From the NCBI GenBank assembly GCA_021798095.1, contig JAJZYL010000081.1, positions 1 through 5,537 on the forward strand: 5,537 bases of DNA. Direction: 5' to 3'. Every line of letters starts with the position of its first letter. Within the stretch, counting starts at the first letter, position 1. Shown one piece after another: positions 1 through 5,178 of the stretch. The stretch is from an archaeon (lineage in GTDB: Archaea; Thermoproteota; Nitrososphaeria; Conexivisphaerales; UBA164). The notes beneath the pieces were generated by a model. It did no database searches, was not told the DNA's origin, and worked only from the letters and a program-made list of their open reading frames with translations. The translations under genes and the position numbers were made by a program.

Positions 1-177
1 CCTATCGCTTTTTACCGCTGCGGGAAATATACCACAAGTCCTTCTCAAGGCGTCCGTATCCCACTGGGTCGTATAGACATCTATCAATATCTTATCGCAT
101 CCCTTAAGATCGGCCATCCCAGCGAGCGTAATGGTCTCCGGAGGGCTAACTCCACCACCAACTATTATTAGGGCCAT
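1..177 (-). CDS. dphB: Diphthine synthase, N-terminal part (partial at window edge)
   Basis: DphB is the SAM-dependent methyltransferase that builds the diphthine intermediate of diphthamide on the conserved histidine of archaeal EF-2, in the cytoplasm. Only the first 59 residues are present; the rest lies left of base 1. They fit the start of the tetrapyrrole-methylase-like fold: a hydrophobic strand running into a glycine cluster (residues 3-9, LIIVGGG), then ETITLAG (14-20), CDKILID (27-33) and YTT (35-37). In DphB the matching places are the glycine loop, the DITL stretch and the FYTS stretch. The family is usually about 250-270 residues, so roughly a quarter is visible. The ATG at 177 is chosen because the glycine loop begins right after it and a TATA-like box lies about 25 bases upstream, which suggests a leaderless message. 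It is divergent from the reductase gene. Another member of the same fold, such as a cobalamin-pathway methylase, is possible, but the YTT stretch favours DphB. Confidence 0.68.
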   Translation of the reverse strand, partial: MALIIVGGGVSPPETITLAGMADLKGCDKILIDVYTTQWDTDALRRTCGIFPAAVKSDR

Positions 178-198
178 GCTTGCGATCGACGTAACCCG

Positions 199-207
199 TT
201 AATATCC
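199..207 (-). promoter_or_regulatory. TATA-like box for dphB
   Basis: On the minus strand this reads GGATATTAA. The AT-rich core is centred about 25 bases before the dphB ATG, the normal box A to start-site distance in archaea, so the transcript would begin at or next to the start codon. No Shine-Dalgarno sequence is seen in the gap, which fits a leaderless mRNA. The match to the consensus is only moderate. Confidence 0.4.
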
Positions 208-244
208 TTGACGAAATGCCCATCGTAGCAATTTACCGCGCTCC

Positions 245-253
245 TTTTATAAT
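245..253 (+). promoter_or_regulatory. TATA box for the geranylgeranyl-reductase-like gene
   Basis: TTTTATAAT is a good archaeal box A. A start site about 25 bases downstream (near 274) would give a leader of about 15 bases that just includes the GGTGA ribosome-binding site at 277-281. Promoter, leader and start codon are therefore mutually consistent. Confidence 0.5.
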
Positions 254-276
254 CCAGTGGATTCTAGGGCTTATCC

Positions 277-281
277 GGTGA
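277..281 (+). promoter_or_regulatory. Ribosome-binding site supporting the ATG at 290
   Basis: GGTGA complements the end of archaeal 16S rRNA and lies 8 bases before the ATG. It supports the chosen start, which also places the FAD-binding glycine motif at residues 7-12, as expected for this fold. Confidence 0.5.
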
Positions 282-289
282 ATTAAAAC

Positions 290-1303
290 ATGAAACTGGC
301 GATTGCTGGCATGGGCCCGGCTGGAGCCTATCTTGGCGCATCCATGAACGGCAGGGCCGATATTGAAATTTATGAAATGCAGACCGAAAAGAATTTCTCG
401 TCCATATGCGCCTGGGGGACAGGGTCCGGCGGCATTGTAGAGTTGACCAGGAAGGTAGGGCTCAACTTCGATGAATATATCCTGTACAAGAGCAAGCATA
501 CGTATATTGAAATTGGCAAGAAGCTTCTTAAGGCCAGGTCCGATGGGCTAGCTACATTTGATAAGCCACGCCTGCTTAAGGACATCACTAAGGGTATAAA
601 CGTACACTATAACACTCGGGTGTTCCCTGGCTACCTTGAAAGCCGTTCCTCAATAGCAATTGATGCTACCGGTGTATACAGGCGGCTTCTCCCACAGTTA
701 AAACAGGACCTTTTGCTACCCACAATTCAATATAAGGTCAGGTTCAGCGAAATGCCCTACGACGACTTCTTTGTAAGCATCTTCAAGAATTACGGCGGTT
801 ATCTCTGGTTCTTCCCCCTTGGCGGCAATACCGCATTTGTTGGTGGAGGGGATATGTTCAACACGCACGAACCGGAAGTGATGAACTTTATCAAGAAGTT
901 CCAGGGGGAAATACTGCCCAACAGCCGCAAAGGAAAGGCCATAAGGTTATTACCACCTTCCATGGCTACACCTCATTATTATATGAATACGATAGGAGTG
1001 GGAGAATCCGTGGGCGCTGTCTTCCCTCTGGTTGGCGAAGGTATACTTCCTAGCATGCTAACTGCGGATATATTAATGCGGACCGATTTTGACAGGTATT
1101 CCTACTCGTCAAGCCTCAAGAAGACATTCAAGGCATACGAAGATGCTTACAAGTTCATCCTGCACAAGAGCAAACACGTCTATGGTCTTATCGATACCGT
1201 CATTTTCAGTTTGGGGCTCTTTAGATATATCAGGTTAAATAGCAAATACATCGGAGTAAAAGCTGGATTTAAGGAGCTGTATGAGCTCTTTAAACCCCTT
1301 TAG
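290..1303 (+). CDS. FAD-dependent geranylgeranyl reductase family protein
   Basis: This is a flavoprotein of the geranylgeranyl reductase group, which in archaea saturates the isoprenoid chains of membrane lipids; the exact substrate cannot be read from sequence. The N-terminal Rossmann motif is GMGPAG (residues 7-12), with an acidic residue ending the second strand (E29) for the ribose of FAD. C40, in a CAWGTG stretch, sits where archaeal geranylgeranyl reductases carry a conserved cysteine near the flavin. IDATG (124-128) is the second dinucleotide-binding motif. GYLWFFPLG (170-178) matches the Y-x-W-x-FP-x-G substrate-region motif. GVGESVGAVFPLVGEGI (236-252) matches the third FAD motif, with Glu239 where Asp is usual. 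The C-terminal part (about 265-337) is basic and aromatic, with a hydrophobic patch at 300-311 that may touch the membrane. At 337 residues it is shorter than typical archaeal family members of about 390-450. It stands alone, divergent from dphB and convergent with rpl10. Another FAD monooxygenase-like activity is possible. Confidence 0.75.
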   Translation: MKLAIAGMGPAGAYLGASMNGRADIEIYEMQTEKNFSSICAWGTGSGGIVELTRKVGLNFDEYILYKSKHTYIEIGKKLLKARSDGLATFDKPRLLKDITKGINVHYNTRVFPGYLESRSSIAIDATGVYRRLLPQLKQDLLLPTIQYKVRFSEMPYDDFFVSIFKNYGGYLWFFPLGGNTAFVGGGDMFNTHEPEVMNFIKKFQGEILPNSRKGKAIRLLPPSMATPHYYMNTIGVGESVGAVFPLVGEGILPSMLTADILMRTDFDRYSYSSSLKKTFKAYEDAYKFILHKSKHVYGLIDTVIFSLGLFRYIRLNSKYIGVKAGFKELYELFKPL

Positions 1304-1317
1304 CAAGGTAGCTTTGC
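1303..1317 (+). other. Small hairpin after the reductase gene, possible 3' end element
   Basis: GCAAGG and CTTTGC can pair (six pairs, one of them G-U) around a three-base TAG loop, starting at the last base of the stop codon. A T-run (TTTT) follows some 45 bases later at 1364-1367. The element lies in the 67-base convergent gap between the reductase and rpl10. It is too short for a confident terminator call. Confidence 0.2.
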
Positions 1318-1370
1318 CGGTTGATTGACTAAGATCGATTAATACCACAATGTTCTATAGTAGGTTTTAT

Positions 1371-2234
1371 CTAGCTAGTATATCCCTTTTCCTTGACTAC
1401 GGCCAGAAGTGAATCTGCACGCGCAACGTGATCTGAAATTAACCCACCTATGGTCGAGGCGGTCGGGTATTCAATGGCCCTTGCCAGAGCCCTGCCATTA
1501 TTTGCAAGCTCTGCAATCAGTAGCGGAAGCACATCCTTAGCTGGATATCTCGCGCTGTATGCAAGGTTAAAGCCTTGGCGCCCAAGAGTCGCGAACTTGG
1601 CCTTCATTTCCTCTATGTCAACCCTGATGTCCTTTTCACCCAGTGTCAGCCCTTTATAATACGCCGTACGTATGCTAACCCCAGACCTTATGGCCTTGAT
1701 ATTGAGCTTGGATAAGAGGGAAGCAAGCTTGGGACTGATCTTTTCGCCTGTAGTCACGACAATCGTATCACTGGATACCCATATACTGCCAGATTCTATC
1801 TTGGTTGGTACCTTGGCCTCCTTAAATTCGCTGAGAATTGGGCCTGCCGGCAAGCCCGTATTTCCGGCCGGTATCATAACATCATTTGTAGCCGTGTCCC
1901 CGCCCTTTGCCGCCATCAGGGCCTTGTTCTTGTCGAACAATATGTTAAGTTCAAACGGATCCATCTTGGAGAATATAAATAGCGCCTGCCCCCTTATACC
2001 CTGGACTAGACCGGCAAGCCTTTCATCCTTGGAAATCGTCTTAATAGCCAGCGTATTCTTGATAGCGTAGAACTTCAAATTATCCCTGAACCTCTTCCTG
2101 AGCTGGGATATCTGGTTCGCCCTTACCTTATGAAGGTCAACTATTGAAATGAACGGATAATCTGATATGAACTTCTCCATCTTGACCATGGCGTCCTTCT
2201 TCTTTTGTGGATAGCGCTCTCTATTCTTTGGCAT
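1371..2234 (-). CDS. rpl10: Large ribosomal subunit protein uL10 (L10/P0 stalk base)
   Basis: uL10 binds the GTPase-centre region of 23S rRNA and carries the L12 dimers that recruit translation factors. Residues 1-105 form the rRNA-binding domain: a basic start (KNRERYPQKKK), the KVRANQISQLRKRFR stretch (36-50) and IKNTLA (58-63). Residues about 107-180 are the archaeal/eukaryotic insertion domain, with GPILSEFKEAKVPTKIESGS at 131-150. Residues about 205-283 form the helical spine that binds L12. At 287 residues the protein ends soon after the spine (KEKGYTS) and lacks the Ala/Glu-rich linker and acidic L12-like tip found in many archaeal L10 proteins. Two ATGs are possible. The first, at 2240, overlaps the rpl1 stop as ATGA but lies only 2 bases from a perfect GGAGGTG; the second, at 2234, lies 8 bases away and is preferred. 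No rpl12 follows: the next gene is convergent. Confidence 0.93.
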   Translation of the reverse strand: MPKNRERYPQKKKDAMVKMEKFISDYPFISIVDLHKVRANQISQLRKRFRDNLKFYAIKNTLAIKTISKDERLAGLVQGIRGQALFIFSKMDPFELNILFDKNKALMAAKGGDTATNDVMIPAGNTGLPAGPILSEFKEAKVPTKIESGSIWVSSDTIVVTTGEKISPKLASLLSKLNIKAIRSGVSIRTAYYKGLTLGEKDIRVDIEEMKAKFATLGRQGFNLAYSARYPAKDVLPLLIAELANNGRALARAIEYPTASTIGGLISDHVARADSLLAVVKEKGYTS

Positions 2235-2236
2235 TT

Positions 2237-2896
2237 TCATAGCACCTCCGCCGCCTTAGCCTTTACCGGTTTGCCCATGGTCAACTTGACGATTACGTTG
2301 CTTATGGACCTCTTGCCTCCTGGGAGCTTTTTGTCCAGAGCGTCCACCACGGCCTTTGCGTTGTCCAGCAGGTCCTTACTGGCCATTGTTTCGGTGCCTA
2401 TCTTAACCGGGACAACAAACTGGTTCTTTGCCTTCATCCTTGTATTGCTCAGCATACGTCTGTAAATCGTCTCTACATTAGCATTTTGGGGAATGGGACT
2501 GGGCATCTTGCCACGGGGAGCGAGGACTGGCCCTAGAGCCTTGCCAACTTTGGCCATCATTGTAACATCGGCTACAAATGAATATGTGCTTCTTGCAACC
2601 TTCTTGGCAGCCTTCTTATTCGTTCCGAACCTGTCAAGCTCCTCGGCCTCTATGACCTTGGCCCCTAGCTTTTTCGCGTTCATTGCAATATCGCCCGCGG
2701 CTATGAACACTACATCGGATGAATTCAAGAAGGGATGTGGCAGGCCGACCATTTCATTTATGTTTACGCTTGATTTATTTACCTTCCTTCTATCAAGCAC
2801 TAAATAAAGATCCATAGACTGACTAAAGTTACGTTTAGGAGAGCTTTCCTTGGCCTTATCTATTAGGCCAGCCAAGGTGATGGTGGACTTGGACAT
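2237..2896 (-). CDS. rpl1: Large ribosomal subunit protein uL1
   Basis: uL1 forms the mobile L1 stalk with 23S rRNA and helps deacylated tRNA leave the E site. The 219-residue length is normal for archaea. The RNA-binding N-terminal part shows KRNFSQSMDL (residues 21-30), the family's basic-Phe-x-x-Ser-x-Asp/Glu-Leu motif. The middle domain carries the signature GKALGPVLAPRGKMPSP (118-134). The C-terminal return to domain I ends with NVIVKLTMGKPVK (200-212), whose TMG-x-P is the second rRNA-binding signature. The ATG at 2896 is supported by GAGGT 8 bases upstream and a TATA box near 2924. It is the first gene of a two-gene operon and its TGA overlaps the ATG at 2240. L1 is a known autoregulator of its operon in methanogens, where it binds its own mRNA; being first here would allow this, but I did not identify a binding site. 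Rpl11, often upstream, is absent: the upstream gene is the divergent moaE. Confidence 0.95.
   Translation of the reverse strand: MSKSTITLAGLIDKAKESSPKRNFSQSMDLYLVLDRRKVNKSSVNINEMVGLPHPFLNSSDVVFIAAGDIAMNAKKLGAKVIEAEELDRFGTNKKAAKKVARSTYSFVADVTMMAKVGKALGPVLAPRGKMPSPIPQNANVETIYRRMLSNTRMKAKNQFVVPVKIGTETMASKDLLDNAKAVVDALDKKLPGGKRSISNVIVKLTMGKPVKAKAAEVL
2243..2249 (-). promoter_or_regulatory. Strong ribosome-binding site that decides the rpl10 start
   Basis: On the minus strand this reads GGAGGTG, a near-full match to the anti-Shine-Dalgarno sequence, inside the last codons of rpl1. It lies 2 bases from the ATG at 2240 and 8 bases from the ATG at 2234. The second spacing is the usual one, so translation probably starts at 2234, three bases past the rpl1 stop. 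Confidence 0.65.
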
Positions 2897-2904
2897 GTAC
2901 TTAA

Positions 2905-2909
2905 ACCTC
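2905..2909 (-). promoter_or_regulatory. Ribosome-binding site for rpl1
   Basis: The minus strand reads GAGGT, 8 bases before the rpl1 ATG at 2896. It fits the start choice. However, the nearest TATA box would place the start site at about 2898-2900, downstream of this site, so either the transcript starts a little earlier than usual or the site is fortuitous. Confidence 0.4.
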
Positions 2910-2918
2910 TAAAATCGC

Positions 2919-2928
2919 ATTTAAATAT
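2919..2928 (-). promoter_or_regulatory. TATA box for the rpl1-rpl10 operon
   Basis: On the minus strand the bases read ATATTTAAAT, a strong archaeal box A centred about 28 bases upstream of the rpl1 ATG. It implies a leaderless or nearly leaderless transcript. It lies in the 119-base divergent region shared with moaE. Confidence 0.55.
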
Positions 2929-2986
2929 CTATTGGGTGTTCGATCTGTAGAATCAATAGAAGATATAACGGCAAATTAAACAAGAG

Positions 2987-2994
2987 TTAAATAT
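2987..2994 (+). promoter_or_regulatory. TATA box for the moaE-kae1-bud32 operon
   Basis: TTAAATAT is centred about 25 bases before the moaE ATG at 3016, ideal spacing for a leaderless archaeal message. No Shine-Dalgarno sequence lies before that ATG, which agrees with a leaderless start. It is the only good promoter immediately ahead of the three-gene set. Confidence 0.55.
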
Positions 2995-3015
2995 GCTCAA
3001 CATTCGATATTTTTC

Positions 3016-3438
3016 ATGGGTGGCGTATTTAATAAGGGGGAGATCTCTTTCATTCAGAAGATCGAAGAGGTGATGAATGACGTTTCGCGAGATACCGGCA
3101 TCATACTTTACTATGTAGGGACAACCAAGGCCATTAGCAAGAGTGGAAAGGAGGTAAAGGCGCTAAACATCGAAGCTTACAAGGAGTATGCCGACAGGGC
3201 TCTGGATACCATCTGCAGCCAGATAAAGGAAAGCTACGGCCTGACGTCGTGCGAAATATTCCATCTGGTGGGCGAGTTCCAAGTCGGTGAGCCATTGGTG
3301 CTGCTAATCATCGGGAGCCCCAGCAGGGAACCGGCGTTTAGAGCGCTGGAGGAGGCCGTCAAAAGGTATAAATCAGAGCCTACCATATGGAAAAAGGAAA
3401 TCTACACCGATGGGTCGAGCAGCTGGATACAGGAATGA
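3016..3438 (+). CDS. moaE: Molybdopterin synthase catalytic subunit MoaE
   Basis: MoaE is the large subunit of molybdopterin synthase. With the sulfur carrier MoaD it converts cyclic pyranopterin monophosphate to molybdopterin in the cytoplasm. The 140-residue length is typical. Family landmarks are GIILYYVGTTK (28-38), the aromatic EAY stretch (53-55), FHLVGEFQVGEP (82-93; compare IHRIGxLxxGD/E), SPSREPAF (101-108) and YKSEPTIWKKE (118-128), ending in an aromatic-containing DGSSSWI. The two catalytic lysines of E. coli MoaE correspond to K119 and K126 here and both are kept. Two other pocket residues differ: the arginine near position 39 is lysine (K38), and the histidine before the conserved R104 is serine (S103). 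No moaD is in the window. It leads an operon and overlaps kae1 by ATGA, placing molybdenum-cofactor synthesis and tRNA modification on one message. The ATG at 3016 is fixed by the TATA spacing. Confidence 0.9.
   Translation: MGGVFNKGEISFIQKIEEVMNDVSRDTGIILYYVGTTKAISKSGKEVKALNIEAYKEYADRALDTICSQIKESYGLTSCEIFHLVGEFQVGEPLVLLIIGSPSREPAFRALEEAVKRYKSEPTIWKKEIYTDGSSSWIQE
3367..3373 (+). promoter_or_regulatory. Possible internal TATA box ahead of kae1
   Basis: TATAAAT within the 3' end of moaE is close to consensus and would give a start site near 3396, about 40 bases before the kae1 ATG. It could let kae1-bud32 be transcribed without moaE. Since it lies in coding sequence (codons around KRYKSE), it may be chance. 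Confidence 0.2.
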
Positions 3439-4424
3439 AGTATAAAAGAGGCTTGGGGATCGAGAGCACAGCTCATACGTTCGGAGTTTCCGTAGTAGAT
3501 GAAAGAGGGACCATACTGTCGAATGTCAAGGAGGTTTACAAGCCGCCCCCTGGTAAAGGTATTCATCCGAGGGAAGCCTCCAGGCATCACGCTGAAAAAG
3601 CACCCAAGTTGATTGGCGATGCGCTCAAGGCAGCCTCCCTCACCATTGATGATATGGATTTCATAGCCTATTCGGCGGGGCCTGGGCTGGGCCCATGTCT
3701 GAGGGTTGGTGCCACGCTAGCAAGGGCTCTTTCGGTGTACTATCACAAGCCCATTATCCCAGTACATCATGGAGTAGGCCATATAGAACTAGGGTGTCTT
3801 CTTACAGGCTCGAGTGATCCTGTAGTGTTACTGCTTTCCGGTGGTCATACGATGATATTGGTATCCGGGATAAGAAGCTGGGTCGTTTTCGGCGAAACCC
3901 TGGACCTGACGCTGGGGCAGTTGATAGACCAGTTTGGGCGGGCCATAGGCTACAGCTCACCTGCAGGTCCATCGATCGAAAGGCTTGCCAGAGATGGTAA
4001 GAAGTATGTCACGCTCCCTTACGTGGTAAAGGGAAATGATCTTTCTTTTTCAGGTATGCTCACCTCAATCAAGAAGGAACTTTCCAGACCGTATGCGGAT
4101 TTAGCCTTCTCTCTTCAGGAGACCGCATTCGCAATGGTCGCCGAAGTCAGCGAGCGGGCTCTGGCCCTGACAGGTAAGCGGGAACTTTTGGTAGTAGGTG
4201 GAGTCGCTGCCAACGCTCGCCTTTCAGAAATGTTAAATCATGTCGCTGATAGGCAGGGGGCGGCGATTAAACCCATCCCCATAGCTTTCGCGGGGGATTG
4301 TGGCGCCCAAATAGCGTGGCCTGGGGTTCTTTATAACAAAGCAGGAATATCGGCCAGGGCAGAAGACGCCTTTGTTAATCAGTCATGGCGTATAGATAGG
4401 GTGAGTGTGCCTTGGAGAAGCTGA
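3435..4424 (+). CDS. kae1: KEOPS complex subunit Kae1 (tRNA t6A37 threonylcarbamoyltransferase)
   Basis: Kae1 (TsaD/OSGEP family) transfers the threonylcarbamoyl group from TC-AMP to A37 of ANN-decoding tRNAs within KEOPS. The 329-residue ASKHA-fold protein opens with LGIESTAHTFGVS (7-19), the first nucleotide-phosphate loop. It continues with GIHPREASRHH (42-52), YSAGPGLGPCLRVG (79-92) and HHGVGH (111-116), whose H112 and H116 match the two metal-binding histidines. SGGHT (135-139), GETLD (153-157), DLSFSG (202-207), SLQETAFAM (226-234), GGVAANARL (255-263) and D288, the third metal ligand, follow. Three near-invariant places differ from the textbook motifs: SGGN is SGGH, the Asn after the metal Asp is Cys289, and GGPxIE is AGPSIE. 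The start at 3435 overlaps the moaE stop (ATGA) and puts the first motif at residue 7; an in-frame ATG at 3387 would add 16 unrelated residues. No strong ribosome-binding site precedes it, so translation probably depends on moaE. Bud32 follows as a separate gene. Confidence 0.95.
   Translation: MKYKRGLGIESTAHTFGVSVVDERGTILSNVKEVYKPPPGKGIHPREASRHHAEKAPKLIGDALKAASLTIDDMDFIAYSAGPGLGPCLRVGATLARALSVYYHKPIIPVHHGVGHIELGCLLTGSSDPVVLLLSGGHTMILVSGIRSWVVFGETLDLTLGQLIDQFGRAIGYSSPAGPSIERLARDGKKYVTLPYVVKGNDLSFSGMLTSIKKELSRPYADLAFSLQETAFAMVAEVSERALALTGKRELLVVGGVAANARLSEMLNHVADRQGAAIKPIPIAFAGDCGAQIAWPGVLYNKAGISARAEDAFVNQSWRIDRVSVPWRS
4400..4404 (+). promoter_or_regulatory. Ribosome-binding site supporting the TTG start of bud32
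   Basis: GGTGA lies within the last codons of kae1, 7 bases before the TTG at 4412. An in-frame stop at 4397-4399 rules out a start further upstream, and no ATG or GTG lies between that stop and the TTG. The site therefore decides the non-ATG start. Confidence 0.6.
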
Positions 4425-5044
4425 TAAAAAGGGGCGCGGAGGCCGATATCCTCCTCGGTTGGTGGGGCCCATTAAGAGCTGTGTATAAAGTAAGGAGAGC
4501 TAAACCTTATATGGTAACAGAACTGGATTTAAAGCTGAGGAAGGCTAGAACCATCAGGGAGGCTAGCGTAATGCCGCATGCGCGCAAAGCCGGGGCCAAT
4601 ACGCCATATATTTTCTATGTGGGAATAAGGACCTTTACCATAGTCATGCAGTATATCGAGGGGCCTACAATGAAGGAGGTGCTTGATGACAAGCCTGTCC
4701 TGGCGGCTGTACTGGGAAGAACCCTGTCAAGGCTTCATTCAGCAGGAATAATACATGGAGACCCTAATACTGCCAACTTCATACTTTCAGATGCAAACAG
4801 GTTATGGTATACGGTGGACTTCGGCCTGTCCTTCTTCTCTAGCGAACTTGAAGATATCGCGGTTGACATCCATATAGTCAAGGAGATGCTCGCGGCGCAA
4901 CACAAGCGCGTATTTCAAGAAGCGTTCAACCACTTCCTCACTGGATATTCGGAAACCGCGGGCCAGCATGGACTGACACAGATATTGAAGAAGCTTAACG
5001 AAATAGAAAGGAGGGGCAGGTACGGTAGACAGTTTGTCGATTGA
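4412..5044 (+). CDS. bud32: KEOPS complex subunit Bud32 (small atypical kinase/ATPase)
   Basis: Bud32 is the minimal RIO/piD261-type kinase of KEOPS. It binds Kae1 directly and its ATPase activity supports t6A formation. The 210-residue length is normal for a stand-alone archaeal Bud32. Visible landmarks are RGAEADI (7-13), the reduced glycine region of the family; K26 in VYKVRRAKPY, the likely ATP-binding lysine; LDLKLRKARTIREA (38-51) with E50 as the helix-C glutamate; the hinge MQYIEG (79-84); HGDPNTAN (115-122) with catalytic D117 and metal-binding N122; and DFGLS (136-140). Then come ED-AVD (147-152) and the C-terminal ERRGRYGR (199-206), the family's basic tail. The usual HGDLTTSN reads HGDPNTAN, but the catalytic Asp and Asn remain. 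It starts at TTG and overlaps kae1 by 13 bases, so the two partners are translated together. In many euryarchaea they are fused; here they are clearly separate. Confidence 0.94.
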   Translation: MEKLIKRGAEADILLGWWGPLRAVYKVRRAKPYMVTELDLKLRKARTIREASVMPHARKAGANTPYIFYVGIRTFTIVMQYIEGPTMKEVLDDKPVLAAVLGRTLSRLHSAGIIHGDPNTANFILSDANRLWYTVDFGLSFFSSELEDIAVDIHIVKEMLAAQHKRVFQEAFNHFLTGYSETAGQHGLTQILKKLNEIERRGRYGRQFVD

Positions 5045-5074
5045 ATTCAATGCTTTTAACCACTGATTAGGATC

Positions 5075-5118
5075 CGGTCCAACCCCTAACACATGATGTA
5101 TTTGGGGGATGCGGACTG
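5075..5118 (+). other. Imperfect hairpin in the bud32-thpR gap
   Basis: From the outside in, C5075 pairs G5118, G5076 pairs T5117 (G-U), GTCC 5077-5080 pairs GGAC 5113-5116, CCCC 5083-5086 pairs GGGG 5104-5107, AA 5088-5089 pairs TT 5101-5102, and ACA 5091-5093 pairs TGT 5097-5099 around a TGA loop. This gives 15 pairs broken by an uneven internal loop and two single mismatches. Neither strand has a convincing ORF here, no tRNA fits, and no T-run follows the stem. It could be processing or terminator structure at the end of the operon, or a small RNA. Chance folding is not excluded. Confidence 0.3.
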
Positions 5119-5143
5119 CATAAACGACCTAAGAAATAATAAG

Positions 5144-5151
5144 CTTTAAAG
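5144..5151 (+). promoter_or_regulatory. TATA-like box for thpR
   Basis: CTTTAAAG is centred about 31 bases before the thpR ATG, preceded by an A-rich stretch (AAGAAATAATAA, 5131-5142) that could act as the TFB-recognition side. It would give a leader of only about 5 bases. A second AT-rich string (CATATAAG, 5164-5171) lies too close to the ATG to serve it. Confidence 0.4.
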
Positions 5152-5178
5152 GCGGATTTAGCGCATATAAGTACTGTA

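Noticed and set aside
233..588. Two minus-strand open frames opposite the reductase start
   Set aside because: They are antisense to the FAD-binding domain, have no family signature, and one would run over the divergent promoters.
1672..2070. Plus-strand open frame of 132 codons
   Set aside because: It is an antisense shadow of rpl10 with no recognisable domain.
2493..2807. Plus-strand open frame of 104 codons
   Set aside because: It is an antisense shadow of rpl1. The hydrophobic look comes from complementing a Lys/Ala/Asn-rich protein.
3387..3434. In-frame ATG extension of kae1 by 16 residues
   Set aside because: The added residues resemble no Kae1 N-terminus and would overlap moaE by 52 bases. 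The ATGA at 3435 puts the first conserved motif at the usual place.
3439..3448. TATA-like AGTATAAAAG just inside kae1
   Set aside because: It falls in codons 2-5 of kae1 and has no suitable downstream start. It reflects the codons for Lys-Tyr-Lys-Arg.
4802..5092. Minus-strand open frame of 96 codons
   Set aside because: It is mostly antisense to the bud32 C-terminus, with no motif and no promoter that supports it.
5088..5102. C/D-box guide RNA suggested by ATGATGT
   Set aside because: The C-box has a mismatch and no CTGA D-box follows at a suitable distance. The stretch is better explained as the hairpin tip.
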